From: Marinigracilibium pacificum | GTDB taxonomy: Bacteria > Bacteroidota > Bacteroidia > Cytophagales > Cyclobacteriaceae | DNA length: 64,000 nucleotides | Assembly (NCBI RefSeq): GCF_012926615.1 | Contig: NZ_JABBNU010000013.1 | Location: 62,001 to 126,000 of the forward strand | Reading direction: 5' to 3' | Shown here: piece by piece, positions 54,525 to 63,796 of the stretch | Layout: each line of letters starts with the position of its first letter | Numbering within the stretch: position 1 is the stretch's first letter | The notes under the pieces: generated by a model | Databases searched by the model: none | What the model saw: only the letters and a program-made list of their open reading frames with translations | Told to the model about the DNA's origin: nothing | Program-made: the position numbers and the translations under genes

Positions 54525-55719
54525 TTTATTCAATGATATTGATGAAAAGTACTTTTTGAGTTTAATACAACGCTTTTATCCTTTGTCTAAAAAGCAGATA
54601 GTCTCAAATAATCATCTATTTACAGGGAGCAAGCTTATTTTTAATAAGAATATCCTATGGGATATTGAACAAATCGATGCTTATTATAACTCTATTAACT
54701 GGATTGTTTTATCAAACTATCAAAATATAGATTGGAGCTATGAACTGGTACATAAATATAAAGATCATCTAGACTGGATGTATCTTTCACGAAACGAAGG
54801 TTTGCCATGGTCATATAAATTTTTAGAAGTTTTTAACGAGTATGTTCATCTGGACGAAGTTTCAGCTCATATTTCTAAATTATTTACCTATGATTTTATT
54901 GTAAATCACAAGGAAAAGATTACGTTCAGGTCATTAAGTAACAATAAAAACCTTAATTGGCAGAAGGATATTTTAGAGGAATGTGAAGATGATTTGAGAC
55001 TAAAGGAAATGTATTATAATCCGGGGCTTCCATGGAGTGAGAATCTCGTTTTGGATTTTTTTGCCGATCATTGGACGAATAGTGAATGGAGAGGGTTTTC
55101 AAAAAATAAAGGGTTTGATTGGGTAGGATATCTTTTATATAGTGATGAAATAAAGCTTAAGATAGATTGGAACAATTTATCTTTAAATGAAGGGATAAAT
55201 TGGACGGAAGAGTTTATTAATCATTTTAGTTCAGCTTTGAACTGGAAAGGATTGACAATTAATAAGGGATTACCATGGTCAGAGTCTTTGATTAGAAAAT
55301 TTGAAAGTAAGTGGACATGGTTTGGTTATGAGTCAATATGGACTAATTATGCTATTCCATGGAATGAAAGTTTGATATCAGATTATGAAAAGAAATGTGA
55401 TTGGGATAGGGTTTCTGAAAATAGAAACGTTGAATGGACTGAAAATCTGATAGATAAATACGAAGATAAATGGGCATGGGCAATACTAAGTAGAAACCCC
55501 TCTTTGCCTTGGTCTGAATCTTTTATCGATAAGTATAAAGCTAAATTTGACTGGGTAGGTATATCTTCAAATGAAGGAATTCCTTGGAATGAAAATTTGT
55601 TCTTAAAATACAAGGATAATTTGGACATGGATTTTGTTGTGTGGAATAAAAATTTTGCTGAAAGAATCATAAATAAAATACCATCTACTGAAATTGATGA
55701 GTACTTAAAGTCTATATAA
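54517..55719 (+). CDS. tryptophan-rich 23-residue-repeat protein
   Basis: 400 residues from the ATG at 54517 (a TTG two codons upstream is in frame). About twelve tandem ~23-residue repeats have the pattern W-x2-LS-x-N-x2-LPWSE-x-LI-x-KY-x-DKW, for example LPWSESLIRKFESKWTW and VEWTENLIDKYEDKWAW. The array probably makes a solenoid for protein binding. No signal peptide. It is coupled to the Imm11-like gene by an 8-bp overlap, so I infer a second immunity component or toxin-binding partner. Family not recognised. Confidence 0.7.
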   Translation: MNSLFNDIDEKYFLSLIQRFYPLSKKQIVSNNHLFTGSKLIFNKNILWDIEQIDAYYNSINWIVLSNYQNIDWSYELVHKYKDHLDWMYLSRNEGLPWSYKFLEVFNEYVHLDEVSAHISKLFTYDFIVNHKEKITFRSLSNNKNLNWQKDILEECEDDLRLKEMYYNPGLPWSENLVLDFFADHWTNSEWRGFSKNKGFDWVGYLLYSDEIKLKIDWNNLSLNEGINWTEEFINHFSSALNWKGLTINKGLPWSESLIRKFESKWTWFGYESIWTNYAIPWNESLISDYEKKCDWDRVSENRNVEWTENLIDKYEDKWAWAILSRNPSLPWSESFIDKYKAKFDWVGISSNEGIPWNENLFLKYKDNLDMDFVVWNKNFAERIINKIPSTEIDEYLKSI

Positions 55720-55734
55720 ATTAATCCTCTTTTG

Positions 55735-55884
55735 GTGCAAGATTGATCTTGTGCTATTATCGCCCACTATCTGGAGTGTAGCGATAGCGTAACTTCAGAC
55801 TATTAATGAAAAGCAGGGATTGTATTCCGGTCAAATAAAGTAGTTATATTTCTTCCTGTTAATCTTTATAAATCCCGGTCAATC
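55735..55884 (+). mobile_element. RAYT-related element, copy E (left part only)
   Basis: Starts with the palindrome GTGCAAGATTGATCTTGTGC, the equivalent of the left tip of copies A and B. Bases 55770-55884 then align without gaps to 51885-51999 of copy C, including the AGCGATAGCG palindrome. The right hairpin and right tip are not recognisable; sequence runs on to the stop codon of the calycin-like gene. Confidence 0.65.
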
Positions 55885-55959
55885 ACTAATTCGCATAGCT
55901 TTTTCAGCATTACGTGTGCTTTACAAATGATCCTTTGCATTAAATTATTTCTTGCCCCC

Positions 55960-56472
55960 TCAATCAACTTTATTCAATGTCATTTCAAAAAACTGGAACC
56001 AGTCATTTTCACGTTTGTATTCACCTGTCTCATACCATTGACCCTGATCATTTAGTGCGATAATGTAACGCATGTTATCATTTGGATACCAGTAAAACTT
56101 GCCGTCGATTAATTCTCCTTTAAATTCGCCCTTTCTGCCATTTTGCAAATAAGACCGGAATGAGTATAAGTTCTGTTCTTTATCATACGACACAATGGCC
56201 ATTGCATTGTGTACAATTTTGCCTTCATTCATTCCAAGCCCTTCAATTAGTAGTGTAGTACTATCTAGCTTGAACTGAATGTTTTCTGTTTGTTTAAAGG
56301 TCATTTTTTGCCTGTCCGGAGTATACATCCAGCCTTCACCTTTCCATTTTCCTGCCATGAAATGGAGCTTTGAGACTTCTGTTTTTGACTCTGTATCTGT
56401 CTCAAACGATTGGGCAAACGATAAATTCATGCAAAGAAACAATGCCAATAAAGTAAGGGATTTAGTTTTCAT
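55960..56472 (-). CDS. small secreted calycin-like protein
   Basis: 170 residues, signal peptide ending NLSFAQ. The mature part (LHFMAGKWKGEGWMY ... FQFFEMTLNKVD) has the single-domain beta-barrel look of DUF1579/lipocalin-like Bacteroidota proteins that bind or sense small molecules. Ligand unknown. It marks the right edge of the accessory island: its last 68 bp are duplicated at 53584-53651. Confidence 0.7.
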   Translation of the reverse strand: MKTKSLTLLALFLCMNLSFAQSFETDTESKTEVSKLHFMAGKWKGEGWMYTPDRQKMTFKQTENIQFKLDSTTLLIEGLGMNEGKIVHNAMAIVSYDKEQNLYSFRSYLQNGRKGEFKGELIDGKFYWYPNDNMRYIIALNDQGQWYETGEYKRENDWFQFFEMTLNKVD

Positions 56473-56597
56473 AGTGGTGTGGTTTGCTTGTTGATTATTA
56501 AGAATTTGATTTTCAGTTAATTAAATATAATTGATGTCAAAGAATAATCAAATATTGTAAAGATGTAAATAAGATTGAATAATCAAATATAGATCAA

Positions 56598-57350
56598 TTA
56601 AACAGCCCCATTTAACTCTTTTTCTATATCTACCCTGATACGCTCGACATTTTCCTTGACCAGATTGTATTGGTTGAGTATAAATTTTCTGTTTACTTCC
56701 ATTTTCCAAAAATAAAGAAGGAGTGTTTTTCTATCATTTTCGGAGATATTAATGGGCATTGTTATTTCTAAAATAGCATTGTTATCATCCAATTTTATCG
56801 CTGGAGAAAGAAGCCTGTTTATTTCCTTAAAGTAGTTTTCGAAAAATTGAAGTTCATAATAGTTCTCTTCCAGCTTTTCGAGAGTCTTATAATCATATTC
56901 GTAAAGTGAAATCAGATCTGCTCTAAGCGAATCGTTTTTGATGAGTTCAAGGCCTTTGGATTTAAGGGTCTCATATCCCGAGGTATTTTGCAGGGTAACG
57001 AAATCACGGGTCAGATAATGGTAGTGGTATATTAATGAGTCTTTTGGAAAAGGTTGATTGTCAAGTATTTTTCTGAAATAGTTTATAGACTGGATCCCGC
57101 TTTTATGACCATCTTCATTGGCATTAATGTCAACTATGTCTTTTTCGAGTCCATTATATATCTCGGTCAGGATTTTTCTTTCGGCATTATTGTTCCTCCT
57201 GTTATCATTCCAGTTGTTTAATGCAAAGGCAGATGCAACGGCAATGAAGATCATTAAAAACTCAAAACTGTATTTTTTCCACTTTCTGGATTTTGACTTT
57301 TTCACAGGTGTTGAATTAAAAATTTTTAGTTGATAGTTATATGGTGTCAA
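56598..57350 (-). CDS. DUF6090-type single-pass membrane protein
   Basis: 250 residues. A basic N-terminus, one transmembrane helix (SFEFLMIFIAVASAFALNNW) immediately followed by NNWNDNRRNNNAERKIL, and a coiled-coil-like helical domain are typical of the DUF6090 group common in marine Bacteroidota. The large domain should face the periplasm. Function unknown. Confidence 0.75.
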   Translation of the reverse strand: MTPYNYQLKIFNSTPVKKSKSRKWKKYSFEFLMIFIAVASAFALNNWNDNRRNNNAERKILTEIYNGLEKDIVDINANEDGHKSGIQSINYFRKILDNQPFPKDSLIYHYHYLTRDFVTLQNTSGYETLKSKGLELIKNDSLRADLISLYEYDYKTLEKLEENYYELQFFENYFKEINRLLSPAIKLDDNNAILEITMPINISENDRKTLLLYFWKMEVNRKFILNQYNLVKENVERIRVDIEKELNGAV

Positions 57351-57624
57351 ACCTTCATTTACATTACAAATTGTAAAACTTATGAAGATGAAGGGTTATA
57401 TAATATTATCAAGATATCTTAAAAATTGAAAAATGTCTAATATTATGATTCTGAATATCATCATCTAAACATCCAAACTGAACTTTTAATATATTATTAA
57501 TCTGAATTATAATTTAGAATGGTAGTATAATCGGTATGAAAATTTTGGAACGATAAGGTCTGATTAGGCACAAAAATAAAGCTGTTTCGTGATCGAAACA
57601 GCTTTTTTATCAATAATCTAATTC
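57351..57624. other. 274-bp non-coding region
   Basis: Carries the terminator of the suf operon at its left-strand end (57578-57605). The rest is AT-rich upstream region of the DUF6090-type gene with no other signal seen. Confidence 0.55.
57578..57605 (-). terminator. terminator of the suf operon
   Basis: Twelve-bp perfect stem (57578-57589 and 57594-57605) with TGAT loop and T-run on the minus strand, directly after the bacilliredoxin gene. Confidence 0.9.
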
Positions 57625-58044
57625 TTATGAGCAATATTCTTCGAATACTCCTTCAAGATGCTGAGCGATCAATTGTGCAGGAGCACCTTCAATCTGATGT
57701 CTCTCAACAAAATGTACCAGGTCGCCATCTTTAAATAGTGCGATACTTGGTGAAGAAGGAGGGTAAGGAAGAGTCATTTCTCTAACTTTATTAACAGCTT
57801 CGCCATCAACTCCTGCAAATACAGTTGTCAAATGATCAGGCTTAACGTCTGAATCTTCTACAGCCATTCTTACGCCTGGTCTTGCAGCACCTGCAGCACA
57901 ACCACATACCGAGTTAATAACTACCAAAGTAGTACCTTTATTCTCAGCAAAGTGTTGCTCTACTTCTTCAGCTGTTCTTAATTCTTTAAATCCTATATCT
58001 GTTAATTCTGCACGCATTGGTGCAACTAATTCTGCTGGATACAT
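57625..58044 (-). CDS. bacilliredoxin (BrxA/BrxB, YphP/YqiW family)
   Basis: 139 residues. A thioredoxin-fold protein with the diagnostic CGC motif (Cys47-Gly-Cys49) in VVINSVCGCAAGAARPG, and MYPAELVAPMR at the start. Members remove bacillithiol or similar thiol adducts from proteins. It is the last gene of the suf operon, suggesting a role in keeping cysteine or Fe-S targets reduced. Confidence 0.9.
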   Translation of the reverse strand: MYPAELVAPMRAELTDIGFKELRTAEEVEQHFAENKGTTLVVINSVCGCAAGAARPGVRMAVEDSDVKPDHLTTVFAGVDGEAVNKVREMTLPYPPSSPSIALFKDGDLVHFVERHQIEGAPAQLIAQHLEGVFEEYCS

Positions 58045-58062
58045 ATTGATTTATTTCTGTTT

Positions 58063-58380
58063 TTATAAAAATCCAAGTTCTAATTTTGCCGCTTCACTCA
58101 TCATATCCTGAGTAAATGGCGGATCGAATGTTAATTCAACCTGAACGTCATTCAATTCTTCTATTTCTTTAACTGCCTTCTCTACATTACCAGGAATTTC
58201 TTCCGCAGCAGGGCATGAAGGTGAAGTCAGTGTCATCAGGATATGAACATTATTTACCGGAAAGAAATTAATCTCATAGATTAATCCAAGCTCGTAGATA
58301 TCTACAGGAATTTCCGGATCGTAAACAGTCTTTATCGCTGCAACTACTTTATCTTTCAGTTCTCTTTGTTCAGGATTCAT
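58063..58380 (-). CDS. sufT: SUF-associated DUF59 (MIP18/SufT-like) protein
   Basis: 105 residues. DUF59 domain with DPEIPVDIYELGLIY (21-35) and the conserved Cys56 in SPSCPAAE. These proteins help mature Fe-S proteins or carry clusters. Position between sufE and the bacilliredoxin gene fits the SUF-associated subgroup. The symbol is used in the broad sense. Confidence 0.85.
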   Translation of the reverse strand: MNPEQRELKDKVVAAIKTVYDPEIPVDIYELGLIYEINFFPVNNVHILMTLTSPSCPAAEEIPGNVEKAVKEIEELNDVQVELTFDPPFTQDMMSEAAKLELGFL

Positions 58381-58388
58381 ATTAATAA

Positions 58389-58826
58389 TTAATTTGAAAC
58401 TTTTTGAAGTACCATAGCATCAAGCTTCATTTGCTTGATCATCGCACCAAAGCCATTACTACGTTGAGTACCTATAAACCGATTCATTCCGATCTTTTCT
58501 GCAAAGTATATATCTGCATGAAGGATATCGTCAGGAGTCTGTCCGGAGAATACTCTAATCAGTAAACTAACCAGTCCTTTTGTAATGGCAGTATTACTGT
58601 CTGCTTCATAAACGACTTTTCCGTCTTCAAGTTTAGCATTTAACCAAACTTTTGACTGACAGCCTTTTACAATATGTTCTTCATCGCGTTTGTCTTCAGG
58701 ATAATCAGGTAATTTTTGCCCTAATTCCATCAAATAGACGTTAGACATTTCCATGTCACCATCTAATAACCCAAACTCTTCGATGATATTATTTTGTGCT
58801 TCTTGTATTGTCATTAATCTATCCAA
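58389..58826 (-). CDS. sufE: cysteine desulfuration protein SufE
   Basis: 145 residues. It accepts persulfide sulfur from SufS through the conserved cysteine (Cys56 in IVKGCQSKVW) and passes it to the SufBCD scaffold. LDGDMEMSNVYLMELG and SLLIRVFSGQ fit the family. Its start overlaps the sufS stop by 8 bp, so the partners are translationally coupled. Confidence 0.93.
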   Translation of the reverse strand: MDRLMTIQEAQNNIIEEFGLLDGDMEMSNVYLMELGQKLPDYPEDKRDEEHIVKGCQSKVWLNAKLEDGKVVYEADSNTAITKGLVSLLIRVFSGQTPDDILHADIYFAEKIGMNRFIGTQRSNGFGAMIKQMKLDAMVLQKVSN

Positions 58827-60060
58827 AAATTTTAACCACCTTTTGCAAGCTGGCTATCATTGCATCCACTTCTTCTTTAGTATTATATACGGAAAATGAT
58901 GCCCTTACTGTTCCTTCAATATTGAAAAGATCCATCAGGGGCTGTGTACAGTGATGACCTGTACGAACTGCAACACCTGCAGAATCTAGCATTTGTCCGA
59001 TGTCAAATGGATGAATATTGTCAAATAAGAATGAAATTACACCTACTTTTTCAGCAGCAGTGCCATAGAATTTTATGTTTTCAAATTCTGAAAGCTTTTC
59101 CATTGCATAATCGTGAAGCCCCATCTCATGACTCATGATATTTTCCTTACCAATTTTATTGATAAAGTGGATAGCCTCTTTTAATGCAACTACATCGCCA
59201 ATGTTAGGGGTTCCTGCTTCGAATTTATATGGAATATCATTCCAGCTACTTTTCTTAAATGTAACCTCGCTGATCATTTCCCCACCACCCTGATAAGGAG
59301 GCATTGATTCTAACAGCTGTCTTTTTCCATATAAGACACCTACACCGGTAGGACCGTACATTTTATGTCCTGAAAATGCCAGAAAATCACAATCGATATC
59401 CTGAACATCAAAGGGTAGGTGAGAAGCAGCCTGTGCACCATCAATCATTGTAACAGCGCCCACTTTATGCGCTTCTGCAACAATTTGTTTCACAGGATTT
59501 ATTGTTCCCAGGGAATTAGAAGCATATACAACCGACACAATCTTCACTTTGTCTGAAAGCATCGATTTATAAGCATCAAAGTCTAGCTCACCTCGATCAT
59601 TTACCGGGATAATTTTTAATTCAGCACCTTTTTCTTCGCAAATCAGCTGCCATGGCACAATGTTACTATGGTGCTCCATTGCACTGATTATCACTATATC
59701 TCCTTCACTAAGAAACTTACGACCATAAGAAGAAGCAACTAGATTAATACTATCAGTTGTCCCTTTAGTGAAAATCACTTCTTCCTTTTCAGGGGCATTG
59801 ATAAATTGCTTAACTACCTCTCGAGTTTCTTCAAAAGCGGTAGTTGCACGCTCTGCCAATGTATGAATACCTCTGTGGATATTTGCATTGTCTTTGGTAT
59901 AGTAATGCTCCAGCGATTCAATAACCTGTTTTGGTTTTTGCGTCGTAGCTGCATTATCAAAATATGCCAATGGCTTTTTGTTAACCAACTGATGCAATAC
60001 CGGGAACTGGTCGCGGATATCCTTAATATTTATCGGTTTTGGTGCTGTGTCGACAGACAT
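58819..60060 (-). CDS. sufS: cysteine desulfurase SufS
   Basis: 413 residues, group II PLP enzyme that releases sulfur from cysteine as a persulfide. PLP lysine Lys233 in FSGHKMYGPTG, cofactor region SAMEHHSN, and active-site Cys371 in RTGHHCTQP. Fourth gene of the operon, 3 bp after sufD. Confidence 0.95.
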   Translation of the reverse strand: MSVDTAPKPINIKDIRDQFPVLHQLVNKKPLAYFDNAATTQKPKQVIESLEHYYTKDNANIHRGIHTLAERATTAFEETREVVKQFINAPEKEEVIFTKGTTDSINLVASSYGRKFLSEGDIVIISAMEHHSNIVPWQLICEEKGAELKIIPVNDRGELDFDAYKSMLSDKVKIVSVVYASNSLGTINPVKQIVAEAHKVGAVTMIDGAQAASHLPFDVQDIDCDFLAFSGHKMYGPTGVGVLYGKRQLLESMPPYQGGGEMISEVTFKKSSWNDIPYKFEAGTPNIGDVVALKEAIHFINKIGKENIMSHEMGLHDYAMEKLSEFENIKFYGTAAEKVGVISFLFDNIHPFDIGQMLDSAGVAVRTGHHCTQPLMDLFNIEGTVRASFSVYNTKEEVDAMIASLQKVVKIFG

Positions 60061-60063
60061 TAA

Positions 60064-61389
60064 TTAAAAGTTTTTTTGTAAACGCTCAGAAATCAGGTTG
60101 TCAAGATACTTTCTAACCTGCTCGTTACCAATGTGTTCAACAATATCCATAGCAAATGCATAAAGCAATAATGCTCTGGCAGATTGTTTGTCCATACCTC
60201 GAGATCTCAGGTAAAATAATTGTTCCGGGTCGATCTGTCCGGTAGTAGCTCCATGAGAACATTTAACATCGTCAGCCCAGATTTCTAACTGAGGCTTTGT
60301 ATTTATTGTTGCGTCTTTAGATAAAAGTACGTTTCTATTAGACTGAAAAGCATTTGTTTTTTGTGCATCCTGTCTAACGAAAATTTTACCATTAAAAACA
60401 CCGGTAGATTTTTCATCGAAAACACCTTTGTACAACTCATTGCTTTCGGCATGAGGCATACGGTGATCAACTGAAGTATGGTGGTCAACATGGTGGTTGT
60501 CTTTCAATAGTGAAAGTCCATACATATTAGCTTCACAATGGCTTGCATCTAATGCAATATTCAGGTTATTTCTAACCATCATTCCACCAAACGATAGGGT
60601 AGTAGATGTGAAATTGCTGTGTTCATCCTGCCATACCTGAGTATTTCCAACATGAACATTGCCATTGTGCTCACTCTGAATCTTATAGTACTTAACTACT
60701 GCACTTTTATTGACAACAATCTCAGATACGATATTGGTCAAACTGTGATTTTCACCAATTGTATCAAATTTCTCAATGATTTCACCCTGTGAATTTTCTC
60801 CAAATATAAATAAGTTGTGAGGGTGAGTAATCACGCCTCCTTCATTTGTATAATTAAGGTAATAGATCATTACAGGTTTTGTAAGGATCTGACCTTTTTT
60901 GATATTGATGAAGATACCTTCGTCAGTTAGCGAATCATTGATTGCTGTAAACGGATCTGAATCCGGAGTTGCATGTTTTCCGAAGTTGTCGATACATTCT
61001 TTTTCACCTGCAGCGAAAGCTTCTTTGATAGTCATAAGGTTGATTTCCTTTGAAAGCTCATCCCAATGACTAAGTTCCTTATTTAAAATACCGTTAACGA
61101 AAAAGATATCATAAGCTTCAAGATCCTGAATTACCCTATCTTTAATAGTTTGTTCAGGAACATTAGCAGTTCTATTCCAATCGTCCTCAACAAAGTTTTT
61201 GTCTATTACTTTATCAAGTCCGGTATATTTATATTCTTCGTTTTTTCTTGAAGGCGTACCAACTTTCAGGTATGAATCAAAGCTTTCTTTTCTGAAAGAA
61301 TGAAAATCACTTGATTTTTCACCATTGAGTTGCTTTTCCCAATTTTCAAATCGAGCCTTCAGCCCTTCTTTGTTATAAAGTTCTGGCAT
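60064..61389 (-). CDS. sufD: Fe-S cluster assembly protein SufD
   Basis: 441 residues from the ATG at 61389 (MPELYNKEG). A longer frame back to 61452 would overlap sufC by 32 bp and adds a non-conserved leader, so I reject it. The beta-helix core with WADDVKCSHGATTGQID and FYLRSRGM is the SufB/SufD scaffold signature. It forms the SufBC2D complex with its neighbours. Confidence 0.93.
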   Translation of the reverse strand: MPELYNKEGLKARFENWEKQLNGEKSSDFHSFRKESFDSYLKVGTPSRKNEEYKYTGLDKVIDKNFVEDDWNRTANVPEQTIKDRVIQDLEAYDIFFVNGILNKELSHWDELSKEINLMTIKEAFAAGEKECIDNFGKHATPDSDPFTAINDSLTDEGIFINIKKGQILTKPVMIYYLNYTNEGGVITHPHNLFIFGENSQGEIIEKFDTIGENHSLTNIVSEIVVNKSAVVKYYKIQSEHNGNVHVGNTQVWQDEHSNFTSTTLSFGGMMVRNNLNIALDASHCEANMYGLSLLKDNHHVDHHTSVDHRMPHAESNELYKGVFDEKSTGVFNGKIFVRQDAQKTNAFQSNRNVLLSKDATINTKPQLEIWADDVKCSHGATTGQIDPEQLFYLRSRGMDKQSARALLLYAFAMDIVEHIGNEQVRKYLDNLISERLQKNF

Positions 61390-61420
61390 GGAAGTATTTC
61401 TTTTTTCAGTTAACGTTTTA

Positions 61421-62173
61421 TTAAACAGCAGCTTCGTCTTTAATCCAGTCATAGCCCTTTTCTTCTAATTCAAGAGCTAGTTCTTTAGTACCAGATTTTA
61501 CGATTCTACCTTTGTAAAGAACGTGAACATAATCAGGGACAATGTAATCTAGCAATCTCTGGTAGTGAGTAACTACGATAGTTGCATTGTCTTCAGATTT
61601 TAGTTTATTAACACCGTTGGCAACAATTCTTAATGCGTCAATATCCAATCCCGAATCAGTTTCATCAAGAATCTTCAATTTAGGCTCAAGCATAGCCATT
61701 TGAAATACTTCATTTCTTTTCTTCTCACCACCAGAGAAACCTTCGTTTAAAGAACGACTTAATAAAGACTGATCGATCTCAACAAGTTTCATTTTCTCCT
61801 TAACTAAAGAAAGGAAAGAAACTGCGTCAAGAGGATCCTGACCTCTGTGTTCTCTGATTTGATTTATAGATGTTTTTAAGAAGTTCGTAGTACTTACACC
61901 CGGAATTTCAACCGGATATTGGAAAGCTAGAAATACACCTTCTCTGGCTCTTTCTTCAGGATCCATTTCTAAAAGATCTTCACCATTATAGGTTACAGAT
62001 CCACCAGTAACTTCATATTCCTCACGACCTGCAAGCACACTAGCTAAAGTACTTTTACCAGATCCGTTTGGTCCCATGATAGCATGTACTTCACCTGCTT
62101 TTACTTCCAGATTTATCCCTTTTAGTATTTCTTTTCCTTCAATTGAAGCTTTAAGATCTTCTATCTTTAACAT
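61421..62173 (-). CDS. sufC: Fe-S assembly ATPase SufC
   Basis: 250 residues, ABC-type ATPase without membrane domain. Walker A GPNGSGKST at 34-42, signature FSGGEKKR at 146-153, Walker B ILDETDSGLD at 168-177 with the SufC-specific variant. It drives cluster assembly on SufBD. Confidence 0.95.
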   Translation of the reverse strand: MLKIEDLKASIEGKEILKGINLEVKAGEVHAIMGPNGSGKSTLASVLAGREEYEVTGGSVTYNGEDLLEMDPEERAREGVFLAFQYPVEIPGVSTTNFLKTSINQIREHRGQDPLDAVSFLSLVKEKMKLVEIDQSLLSRSLNEGFSGGEKKRNEVFQMAMLEPKLKILDETDSGLDIDALRIVANGVNKLKSEDNATIVVTHYQRLLDYIVPDYVHVLYKGRIVKSGTKELALELEEKGYDWIKDEAAV

Positions 62174-62210
62174 TTTGATATGTATTCTGTTCTTAAAAGT
62201 TGTTTATTGA

Positions 62211-63656
62211 TTAACCTACGCTGCCTTCTAGAGTTAAGGCAAGTAATTTTTGAGCCTCTACAGCAAATTCCATTGGAAGCTGGTTTAGAACCTCTTTACA
62301 ATAGCCATTTACAATTAGCGCAACAGCACTTTCTTCATCTATACCACGTTGCTGGCAATAGAAAATCTGGTCTTCACCGATTTTTGAAGTAGTAGCCTCG
62401 TGCTCGACCATCGCGGTTGAATTTTTATTTTCAATGTATGGGAAGGTGTGGGCACCACATTTGTCTCCCATTAAAAGTGAATCACATTGAGAAAAGTTTC
62501 TGGCATTTTCAGCTCTCTTGTGGATTTGTACCAATCCTCTGTATGAGTTCTGGCTTTTACCTGCAGATACACCTTTAGATACAATTCTTGACTTGGTACC
62601 TTTTCCAAGGTGGATCATTTTAGTGCCTGTATCTGCCTGTTGCATATTATTAGTAACAGCAACAGAGTAGAATTCACCCTGAGAATAATCTCCTTTTAAA
62701 ATACAACTCGGGTATTTCCATGTAACGGCAGAGCCTGTTTCTACCTGCGTCCAGCTAATTTTAGCACGGTCACCGGCACAAATACCTCTTTTTGTTACGA
62801 AGTTATAGATACCACCTTTACCATTCTTGTCACCAGGATACCAGTTTTGAACAGTAGAGTATTTAACTTCAGCATCAGTAGCAGCATAAATCTCAACTAC
62901 AGCAGCATGAAGCTGGTTTTCGTCTCTCATTGGAGCGGTACATCCTTCAAGGTAAGATACATAAGACTCATCTTCAGCTACGATCAATGTTCTTTCAAAC
63001 TGACCGGTGTTAGCTGCATTGATTCTGAAATATGTACTTAATTCCATCGGGCATCTTACACCTTTTGGAATATAGCAGAAAGATCCATCTGAGAATACAG
63101 CACTATTAAGCGCTGAGAAATAGTTGTCGTTCATTGGAACAACAGACCCTAAGTATTTTTTTACTAATTCAGGATGTTCTTTAACTGCTTCTGAGAAAGA
63201 GCAGAAAATAATGCCAAGTTCACCCAGTTTATCTTTGAAGGTTGTTGCTACAGAAACACTATCCATTACAGCATCAACGGCAACACCAGTTAATCTTTTC
63301 TGTTCTTCTAACGAGATACCAAGTCTTTTGAAAGTTTCACGCAATTCCGGATCAATTTCATCCAGACTTTTAGGTGTTTTCTTTTGCTTTGGTGCTGAAT
63401 AATAAATGATATCCTGATAATTGATCTTAGGATACTCAACATTTGGCCATGTTGGTTCCTTCATAGTAATCCAATGACGATAAGCTTTTAATCGCCACTC
63501 GAGTAACCACTCAGGTTCATTTTTTTTAGCTGAAATAAATCGAATGGTATTTTCATCAAGACCTTTTGGGGCTTCATCAGCCTCTATCTTGGTTTCCCAT
63601 CCGTATTTATATTCGGACTGTGTAAATTCATTTAGAATTTCGGTATCTTTCGCCAT
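62211..63656 (-). CDS. sufB: Fe-S cluster assembly scaffold SufB
   Basis: 481 residues, full length. Scaffold for nascent clusters; hallmark segments are [56 protein letters not shown] and [20 protein letters not shown]. First gene of the sufBCDSE-DUF59-bacilliredoxin operon; no sufA is present in it. Confidence 0.96.
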   Translation of the reverse strand: MAKDTEILNEFTQSEYKYGWETKIEADEAPKGLDENTIRFISAKKNEPEWLLEWRLKAYRHWITMKEPTWPNVEYPKINYQDIIYYSAPKQKKTPKSLDEIDPELRETFKRLGISLEEQKRLTGVAVDAVMDSVSVATTFKDKLGELGIIFCSFSEAVKEHPELVKKYLGSVVPMNDNYFSALNSAVFSDGSFCYIPKGVRCPMELSTYFRINAANTGQFERTLIVAEDESYVSYLEGCTAPMRDENQLHAAVVEIYAATDAEVKYSTVQNWYPGDKNGKGGIYNFVTKRGICAGDRAKISWTQVETGSAVTWKYPSCILKGDYSQGEFYSVAVTNNMQQADTGTKMIHLGKGTKSRIVSKGVSAGKSQNSYRGLVQIHKRAENARNFSQCDSLLMGDKCGAHTFPYIENKNSTAMVEHEATTSKIGEDQIFYCQQRGIDEESAVALIVNGYCKEVLNQLPMEFAVEAQKLLALTLEGSVG

Positions 63657-63687
63657 GAACTCTCTTATTTAAATTAATTCTTAATAG

Positions 63688-63695
63688 CAAAACTA
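63688..63695 (-). promoter_or_regulatory. -7 box of the suf operon
   Basis: Minus-strand TAGTTTTG, 31 bp before the sufB ATG. I saw no IscR/Fur-like palindrome in the 140-bp upstream gap. Confidence 0.5.
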
Positions 63696-63796
63696 CAACA
63701 AATTAACCGTTTCTTTGTTTAAACGGGATAGTATTTTACTGCTATTACGAGATTTTCCGGCGTAAAGATACCATTATTTAGAATATTTATAAATAA

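Noticed and set aside
28384-55719. Island as a prophage or contractile injection system
   Set aside because: No capsid, portal, sheath, tube, baseplate or integrase genes are present; large proteins have signal peptides and Fn3/SprB modules.
49258-55884. Palindromic repeats as an integron attC array
   Set aside because: Cassette-like layout with palindromes invited this idea, but there is no integrase, no attC core sites, and the repeats carry a RAYT gene and RAYT-type hairpins instead.
57351-57577. Regulatory RNA upstream of the DUF6090-type gene
   Set aside because: No conserved fold or riboswitch motif could be recognised by eye.
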